Of a stretch of 64,000 bases of DNA, positions 59,200 to 64,000 are shown piece after piece (within the stretch, counting starts at the first letter, position 1; each line of letters begins with the position of its first letter). Location: contig NZ_RQEP01000018.1 in the NCBI RefSeq assembly GCF_004770055.1, positions 558,001-622,000 of the forward strand, read 5' to 3'. This stretch comes from Leptospira semungkisensis (GTDB lineage Bacteria > Spirochaetota > Leptospiria > Leptospirales > Leptospiraceae). The notes beneath the pieces were generated by a model, which saw only the letters and a program-made list of their open reading frames with translations, did no database searches and was not told where the DNA came from. Both the position numbers and the translations under genes were made by a program.

Positions 59200-59780
59200 A
59201 CCAAAAAGTCGCTGAAGATACCGCTTCCAAGAGCAAGCTCAGAAAATTCATAGATCGTTATCGTCTAGAATTCTGGGTAACCACTTCTGTCGTACTTCAA
59301 CTGCTTATCTTTTCTCTTTGGTATGTTCCTACTTTTCCTTCTAATCGATTGGAGAAGTTAGTGGATGAGGTTGCTTTCGTAGACAACCTAGTCATTCAGG
59401 AACCGAACACAGGATCTCCTGATGATGGTGACTTCGAAGAGACAGACACCCTAAAGAAGAAAGAGGACCCGAGGATTGCAGGCGCACAGGATCAGGTGAT
59501 CTCTGGAGCTACCTCACCTATAGATCTTTCGCCGAATGTTATCCCTCAGTACACCAAGGACGCTCAGGCTGCCGGTATTACGGGAACTCTCACTATCGAA
59601 GTAGTGATTGCAGATTCGGGAGAAGTCTTAAGAGTTCGTAACATCGGCAAACCATTAGGTTTCGGCTTAGAGAATGCTGCGATCGATGCTTTCTATAGAA
59701 AGAAATACTCCCCTTCTATCTTAGAAGGAAAACCGATCACTGTCAAAGTGCTCGTCCCTGTTCGTTTCCAACTGAACTAA
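59196..59780 (+). CDS. tonB: TonB-family energy transducer
   Basis: 194 aa starting at GTG 59196, overlapping exbD by 4 bp. One N-terminal helix ([19 protein letters not shown], about 26-45) is followed by an acidic, proline-poor periplasmic linker and a C-terminal TonB domain: [18 protein letters not shown], then [20 protein letters not shown] and [12 protein letters not shown]. It carries energy to TonB-dependent receptors. The usual Pro/Lys-rich linker is replaced by an acidic one, as in several distant TonBs. A terminator follows. Confidence 0.93.
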   Translation: MNQKVAEDTASKSKLRKFIDRYRLEFWVTTSVVLQLLIFSLWYVPTFPSNRLEKLVDEVAFVDNLVIQEPNTGSPDDGDFEETDTLKKKEDPRIAGAQDQVISGATSPIDLSPNVIPQYTKDAQAAGITGTLTIEVVIADSGEVLRVRNIGKPLGFGLENAAIDAFYRKKYSPSILEGKPITVKVLVPVRFQLN

Positions 59781-59787
59781 ACTCAAG

Positions 59788-59827
59788 GGTCTATCTCCTT
59801 TTTCTTTTGAGAAGAAGGAGATAGACC
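59788..59827 (+). terminator. long stem-loop after tonB
   Basis: GGTCTATCTCCTT (59788-59800) pairs perfectly with AAGGAGATAGACC (59815-59827) around a 14-nt loop; the tail is pyrimidine-rich (tccttcattcttcttctt) rather than a clean T-run. It lies 7 bp past the tonB stop. Confidence 0.7.
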
Positions 59828-59968
59828 TCCTTCATTCTTCTTCTTAACTTTATACGAGAACACTCGTTCGAATTACAATTTTATGATTTGCTTTTTCTTA
59901 CCGATCCATTGAAATTGCGGACCTTAAGCGAGTTCTCTATTTTCATTGCTCGCTTAATTCACAAATGC

Positions 59969-59993
59969 CTAGCGTTATTTTAACTAACGCTAG
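59969..59993. promoter_or_regulatory. perfect 9-bp-arm palindrome before the MFS gene
   Basis: CTAGCGTTA and TAACGCTAG flank a 7-bp centre, and the MFS ATG follows 20 bp later. The dyad covers the region just upstream of the start, a common place for a repressor operator, though it could also be an mRNA hairpin. No regulator gene is adjacent. Confidence 0.5.
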
Positions 59994-60013
59994 TTCGGGA
60001 GATATCTTGAACT

Positions 60014-61336
60014 ATGGAAGCAAATCAATCCAAACACGCATGGAGAATACTACTCCTTCTCTTTTTAGCGAATCTATTAAATTTTTTTGATAGAACAATC
60101 CCAGCAATTATAATAGAGCCCATCCGTCATGAATGGGATCTTTCCGATCTACAACTAGGCTTTGTAGGATCCGCATTTACGATCATTTATGCGATTGCGG
60201 GTCTTCCCTTAGGTCGTTTAGCAGATATCGGTTCCAGAAAAAGAATTATAGGATGGGGACTTACTATTTGGAGCGCTTTTACTGCACTCAACGGTTATGC
60301 TTGGAACTACTTCACCTTTATCTTGGTACGAATGGGAGTCGGCATAGGAGAAGCCAGTTACGCACCCGCTGCAAATTCTTTGATCGGCGACTTATTCCCC
60401 GCACATAAGAGAGCAAGAGCAGTCGGTATTTTTATGTTGGGACTTCCACTAGGCTTGGTCCTCGCATTCTTTACGATAGGCGCACTTGTAAAAGCCTTCG
60501 GCAGTTGGAGAGCACCTTTCTTTATCGCGTCCATTCCGGGAATTTTATTAGCAGTTTTCTTCTTCTTTATTCATGAACCTGAAAGAGGAGCAGCAGAGTC
60601 AGTTCAAGTCTCTAAAGAAAAGGTGGACCGACCAATCCAAAGAGTGTTGGGAATAAAAACAATGTGGTGGATCATTCTCTCCGGTTTGACTTTCAACTTT
60701 GCAGCGTATGCTGTGAATAGTTTCCTCGTTTCTCTACTACAAAGATTTTATCATTTCACCTTGGTAAAAGCCGCAATTACAACTGGCTTCATTGTAGGAA
60801 TCACCGGCTTGGTCGGTTTAACTGCTGGAGGATGGATTGCAGATAAGATCCACCAAAGATCTGAAAAGGGTCGCCTCTTATTCGGAGCGGTGAATTTGTT
60901 TGCCTCTTCCATTCTAATATGGCTGGCTCTCATGCAATCCGAAGAATTGGTATTGTTCTTTTCCCTTCTGTTCGGCTTAGGCTGGTTAGTCTCTTATAAT
61001 TATTATACCTGCGTCTATCCAGCCATCCAAGACATTATCGTTCCCAGATTAAGAGCTACAGCAATGGCGTTATATTTCGCCGTAATGTACCTGTTAGGTG
61101 GAGCTGCCGGTCCGGCAGTAGTTGGTTGGTTCTCGGACTATCTCACCCATTCTGCAATGCTTCAAGCGGGAACAAGTGAAATGTCCGAACAATTTAAGGC
61201 GATCGGCCTACATGATTCCCTCTATTTGATCCCGATTACCGTCTTTCTGACCTCTATTTTCGTATTTTTGGCCTCTAAAAGCTTCTCCTCGGACGCAGCC
61301 AAAATGAAACAGGACATGGTCTCCGGCGGAAAGTAG
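60014..61336 (+). CDS. MFS transporter, spinster-like
   Basis: 440 aa with twelve hydrophobic helices. Spinster-type opening LLLFLANLLNFFDRTIPAII, then the helix 2-3 motif GLPLGRLADIGSRKRIIGWG and RMGVGIGEASYAPAANSLIG. Bacterial relatives are often described as lipid or sugar-phosphate-like carriers; the substrate is uncertain. It lies inside the uptake locus but is separated from tonB by a terminator and preceded by its own palindrome, and it lacks the NYGTAAY array seen at neighbouring promoters. Confidence 0.85.
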   Translation: MEANQSKHAWRILLLLFLANLLNFFDRTIPAIIIEPIRHEWDLSDLQLGFVGSAFTIIYAIAGLPLGRLADIGSRKRIIGWGLTIWSAFTALNGYAWNYFTFILVRMGVGIGEASYAPAANSLIGDLFPAHKRARAVGIFMLGLPLGLVLAFFTIGALVKAFGSWRAPFFIASIPGILLAVFFFFIHEPERGAAESVQVSKEKVDRPIQRVLGIKTMWWIILSGLTFNFAAYAVNSFLVSLLQRFYHFTLVKAAITTGFIVGITGLVGLTAGGWIADKIHQRSEKGRLLFGAVNLFASSILIWLALMQSEELVLFFSLLFGLGWLVSYNYYTCVYPAIQDIIVPRLRATAMALYFAVMYLLGGAAGPAVVGWFSDYLTHSAMLQAGTSEMSEQFKAIGLHDSLYLIPITVFLTSIFVFLASKSFSSDAAKMKQDMVSGGK

Positions 61337-61633
61337 AACGAATTCTCTTAACAATGCATTTATGAGAGTAATATAATATACTAATCCGACTAGCGCCTAA
61401 AATCCCCTAAAAACTCGTAATACAACTGAAACAGAGAGTTAACATTTCCCGATTTTTACCCGAAAAATCGGGACTAATATAGCCCTATTCTCGGCCATTT
61501 TGAGCGTTTGTGACCGAATCCTTATCTTTTTGTAATCGCTTTGTAACCAAATATAACCATTCTGTTACCCGAACGTAAAAACAGAAATTCGCGGGTAAAA
61601 CGCCCAAGAAGCGAATCTAGGGTAACTCTGAAA
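61337..61633. other. 297-bp intergenic region with hairpin and regulatory array
   Basis: A perfect 10-bp inverted repeat, CCCGATTTTT/AAAAATCGGG (61448-61472, 5-nt centre), lies about 110 bp past the MFS stop, without a T-run. The second half holds the tandem repeat array listed separately. No gene is seen. Confidence 0.55.
61508..61579 (+). promoter_or_regulatory. extended tandem direct-repeat array (PhoB/PhoP-like) before the porin
   Basis: TTGTGAC (61508), TTGTAAT (61530), TTGTAAC (61541), ATATAAC (61551), CTGTTAC (61562) and ACGTAAA (61573). Spacings are 22, 11, 10, 11 and 11 bp. The pair at 61530/61541 is the best match. The array ends about 55 bp before the porin ATG at 61634. Confidence 0.6.
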
Positions 61634-63313
61634 ATGAAGATAAAAAAGAACGAGAAGTGGGAGGTCCTACAACCTCTTCTCTCCATCCTTATTCCTGCCG
61701 GCTTGCTTGTATTTTCCCAAGCCGCAATTGCTCAGGCTCAGGAAGGTAATCTGGCACAGGCCCAAGAGGCACCTAAGCCTGCACCGGAAAAGCCAAAAGT
61801 GGAAGAATATACCATATATGAGGACCAGGACGGGCAACTATTCACCAAACCTGGCCCTGGAAGATTCAAGAGTAGAGTGGATAAGGCCATCAATAAGAAT
61901 GATCCAAAATACAATCCATATCCGAATCATTTAACGAACCGTCCGGATGATCTTCTAAAGGAAAAACTTACCATTACAGGTAGGATGCAGTTCCGCGGGA
62001 TCTCGGCCCAAACCGGTTCCAATTACAATAACGGAAAAGACGACTTCAATTCCGTCGACTGGAACTTCCGCCGTTTGCGTTTAGGGGTTCAGTACCAAGG
62101 AAATTCCTGGTGGGGACTTTTGATCAACCTTAGGGGTGAGAACATGCTCAATGCTCCTTACATAACCCAGTCCAAGAATACGGCGGGTGATGTTACAAGC
62201 GTCTCTCTCAAAGAAGCAAGAGGTTATTTCCAAGAGGCATTCACCTTCGTGAACCTTCCGATATTGGGAGCGAGAGTAAGCTTCGGACAGATCCCTACTC
62301 AATTCCAGAGAGAATATCTCATGTCTTCTGCAAACTTCGTTGCAATAGAACGTTCTTATATGACGAATGCGATCCCTCAGTTCGACTTAGGGGTTAACTT
62401 AAGACTTTCTCCTTTGAAAGATGTGTTCGAAGGTAAATACGAAAAACATCTTACGATCGATCTTATGACAAGTAACGGTCATGGAGCCGGTGGTGACTTC
62501 GGAACAGGAAGAAGACAGGATCTTACCGTTGCTGGTAGACCGAACCAACCTGTATTGATCTCTCCTTTATATTTCGCAAGGGTTCAATGGAACGTTTTTG
62601 GTGGACTCGTAAAAGAAAATGGAGCGAATGTAGGCTGGCAAGAAGGAGAAGAGATCTTCCAAAGCGATGCGAAACTCTCTCTGGGAGCCGCTACAATGCA
62701 AACCAAGAATGCAAGCTTTAGCTCAGGTCCAGCTTCTTCCTTAGCGGTAGACGGTGCGATCCCGAGAGGAGCTCCTACTCAATATCTTTTAACTACTCAA
62801 ACGACTCCGGATAACAGCACTTATGATTGCACTGTTCCAAGTTACCAAACCAGCGCTTGTCAACCAAGACTGGGATTGAAAGGATACACTTATGACGGTA
62901 CATTTAGCTGGAACGGCTTCTACTTAAGCGGCGCATATACTACCTTTACCGGGGCAGCCTCCAATAATCTGAGTGGATGGCAGGCAACTGTAGGGTATAA
63001 TATCAAATTCGCGGAAAAATACTATGTCATGCCAGTCTTCCGTTATGACTTCTTAAAAGGAGACTTCAACAGAGACGGTAAGATAGAAGATACTGATATT
63101 AAGAAATACTACTGGGTAGGTCTGAACTTGTTCGGAGATAGACATCTTCTTAAAGCACAGATCTTTTATGAAATTCCCATCGTAAGACTGACGGTGGATC
63201 CGATCACAAGACAGCCTGCGGTTGTAAATAACCAAACCTTTTACTTCCAAGTGCAGGCTACCTTCTGGACCGGAACTGTCAGCCCAGAACATTTAAATAC
63301 TAGATTAGAATAA
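61634..63313 (+). CDS. OprO/OprP-type (phosphate-selective) porin
   Basis: 559 aa. Signal peptide to about residue 33 (IPAGLLVFSQAAIAQ), then a Pro/Lys/Glu-rich segment and an outer-membrane porin of the phosphate-selective O/P family: KLTITGRMQFRGISAQTGSN, DWNFRRLRLGVQYQG, then LGARVSFGQIPTQFQREYL and the later GVNLRLSP. The family forms trimeric channels that often favour anions such as phosphate or polyphosphate. The upstream array of 11-bp-spaced repeats fits phosphate control. The family call is from overall pattern, so specificity is inferred. Confidence 0.78.
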   Translation: MKIKKNEKWEVLQPLLSILIPAGLLVFSQAAIAQAQEGNLAQAQEAPKPAPEKPKVEEYTIYEDQDGQLFTKPGPGRFKSRVDKAINKNDPKYNPYPNHLTNRPDDLLKEKLTITGRMQFRGISAQTGSNYNNGKDDFNSVDWNFRRLRLGVQYQGNSWWGLLINLRGENMLNAPYITQSKNTAGDVTSVSLKEARGYFQEAFTFVNLPILGARVSFGQIPTQFQREYLMSSANFVAIERSYMTNAIPQFDLGVNLRLSPLKDVFEGKYEKHLTIDLMTSNGHGAGGDFGTGRRQDLTVAGRPNQPVLISPLYFARVQWNVFGGLVKENGANVGWQEGEEIFQSDAKLSLGAATMQTKNASFSSGPASSLAVDGAIPRGAPTQYLLTTQTTPDNSTYDCTVPSYQTSACQPRLGLKGYTYDGTFSWNGFYLSGAYTTFTGAASNNLSGWQATVGYNIKFAEKYYVMPVFRYDFLKGDFNRDGKIEDTDIKKYYWVGLNLFGDRHLLKAQIFYEIPIVRLTVDPITRQPAVVNNQTFYFQVQATFWTGTVSPEHLNTRLE

Positions 63314-63332
63314 GGTAGATTGGAGGAATATT

Positions 63333-63776
63333 ATGAAATCTTTACTAAAATTCGTTCCCGCTGCTTTAGGACTGGTCCTAATGGCCTGCGCTTCTCAAAA
63401 AACAGAAGACGGAATTCTATCTACCTTATTTGCTTCCCCGGACGACGGAAATAGATCCATCATCGTGGTGGAACTTGCAGCGAATAACGTGGATTATACC
63501 GGAGATTGTTACGACACATTTACCATAGGCGGAAGCATGAACACTACTGTTTCTCCTACGAACTATTATAATATAGTAATGTTCGGGCATTCTTTAGATA
63601 CAGAAAGACGCAAGTCTGCTCTATCTACTTCTTCTTGCAGTTCCCTCGGTTTTCTTGGTTCAGGAATTCCTACCAACGGAAGCACGGTGAATTTCAAAAT
63701 ATACACCTGCGATCCGAACCTAGGCCAAGGAGGTGGAGCCTGCGGTACTAAAATACTTACCGCAGTCGGTTTCTAA
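63333..63776 (+). CDS. lipoprotein, hypothetical
   Basis: 147 aa. Signal peptide ending in lipobox LMAC (FVPAALGLVLMACASQ). The mature part has five or more cysteines (for example CYDTF, SSCSSLG, TCDPN, ACGTK) that may form disulfides, and no recognised domain. It starts 19 bp after the porin stop, so the two are one transcript; it may be a surface or periplasmic partner of the porin. Confidence 0.72.
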   Translation: MKSLLKFVPAALGLVLMACASQKTEDGILSTLFASPDDGNRSIIVVELAANNVDYTGDCYDTFTIGGSMNTTVSPTNYYNIVMFGHSLDTERRKSALSTSSCSSLGFLGSGIPTNGSTVNFKIYTCDPNLGQGGGACGTKILTAVGF

Positions 63777-63862
63777 ATCAATTCAGATAACATTGTCCCG
63801 GTTTTATTGATCGTGTTCGAGCAAAACTGCTCAGAAACGGCAATATGATGCAATAGAACCGG

Positions 63863-63902
63863 GTGTATTTTGATTGTAATATTCGAGAAATTCGTTCGTA
63901 AC
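63863..63902 (+). promoter_or_regulatory. tandem direct-repeat array (PhoB/PhoP-like) before the gene at the window edge
   Basis: GTGTATT (63863), TTGTAAT (63874), a degenerate GAGAAAT (63885) and TCGTAAC (63896) are exactly 11 bp apart. A perfect inverted repeat AATTCGTT/AACGAATT (63889-63907, 3-nt centre) overlaps the last units and may add a second signal. The next ATG is at 63950. Confidence 0.5.
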
Positions 63903-63949
63903 GAATTCATTTTATATTTAACAAACACTTCAGGAGAAATATTAAACTG

Positions 63950-64000
63950 ATGAAAAAAATAGGTTTAAGGCTATTAGTCTTACTTAGCTTGGCTCTTTCT
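63950..64000 (+). CDS. exported protein, 5' end only
   Basis: ATG 63950, with AGGAG about 13 bp before it. The visible residues MKKIGLRLLVLLSLALS form the start of a signal peptide; the rest is outside the window. Because its promoter has the repeat array shared by the uptake locus, a periplasmic or surface nutrient-binding protein would fit, but nothing in the visible part proves it. Confidence 0.6.
   Translation, partial: MKKIGLRLLVLLSLALS

Overview
The window reads as a chromosomal segment of a Leptospira (spirochaete). Supporting signs are moderate GC, spirochaete-style lipoboxes on many short signal peptides (for example FFLQC, VVHC, FIFSC, LMAC), an LL-diaminopimelate aminotransferase (DapL) lysine route, lipid A genes of the lpxI/lpxB type, and dispersed GC-rich and 'TTGTAGGA..TCCTACAA' intergenic repeats. 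The genus call is fairly firm. The species or subclade cannot be told from sequence alone. No rRNA, tRNA, CRISPR array, transposase or prophage gene was seen.

Layout. 1-9.8 kb: a C45-type acyltransferase cut by the window edge, a 96-bp tandem repeat, an AraC regulator overlapping a DUF2817/M14-like lipoprotein, a DUF1993 gene, an SDR reductase followed in frame by its likely TetR regulator, a lipoprotein alpha/beta hydrolase, and a NifU-like/pentapeptide fusion. 10-18.5 kb (all minus): rpmE and rho, a PAS/Fis-HTH protein, two conserved hypotheticals, then pyrB-DUF2203-dapL and a lipoprotein. 18.7-28.5 kb: a second copy of the 96-bp repeat, an RND permease in operon with a fatty-acid desaturase, an MBL-fold lipoprotein, a beta-barrel-like protein with ruvA, a retropepsin-like protein, a DUF819 membrane protein and DoxX. 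28.7-36.2 kb (plus): sucCD, a TolC-like protein, an SH3 protein, FmdB zinc ribbon, lpxI-lpxB. 36.2-42 kb (minus): pcrA/uvrD helicase with a long acidic N-terminus, a TPR-like lipoprotein and an AsmA-like protein. 42-47.6 kb (plus): Nudix, MFS, M1 aminopeptidase, Crp/Fnr and AhpD/CMD-like genes. 47.7-51 kb: an AlkB-type monooxygenase (minus) and a GGDEF/EAL protein (plus).

51-64 kb (plus) is the most interesting part: a complete TonB-dependent uptake locus. It holds a TonB-dependent receptor, a large beta-helix-like lipoprotein, a small lipoprotein, exbB-exbD-exbD-tonB, an MFS carrier, an OprO/OprP-type (phosphate-selective) porin, a lipoprotein, and the first codons of another exported protein. 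Four promoters in this stretch carry tandem 7-bp direct repeats of the form NYGTAAY mostly repeated every 11 bp, the architecture of PhoB/PhoP-family operators. Together with the porin family this suggests a phosphate-starvation (or similar OmpR-family-controlled) outer-membrane uptake regulon. The operator architecture is seen directly; the phosphate role is inference.
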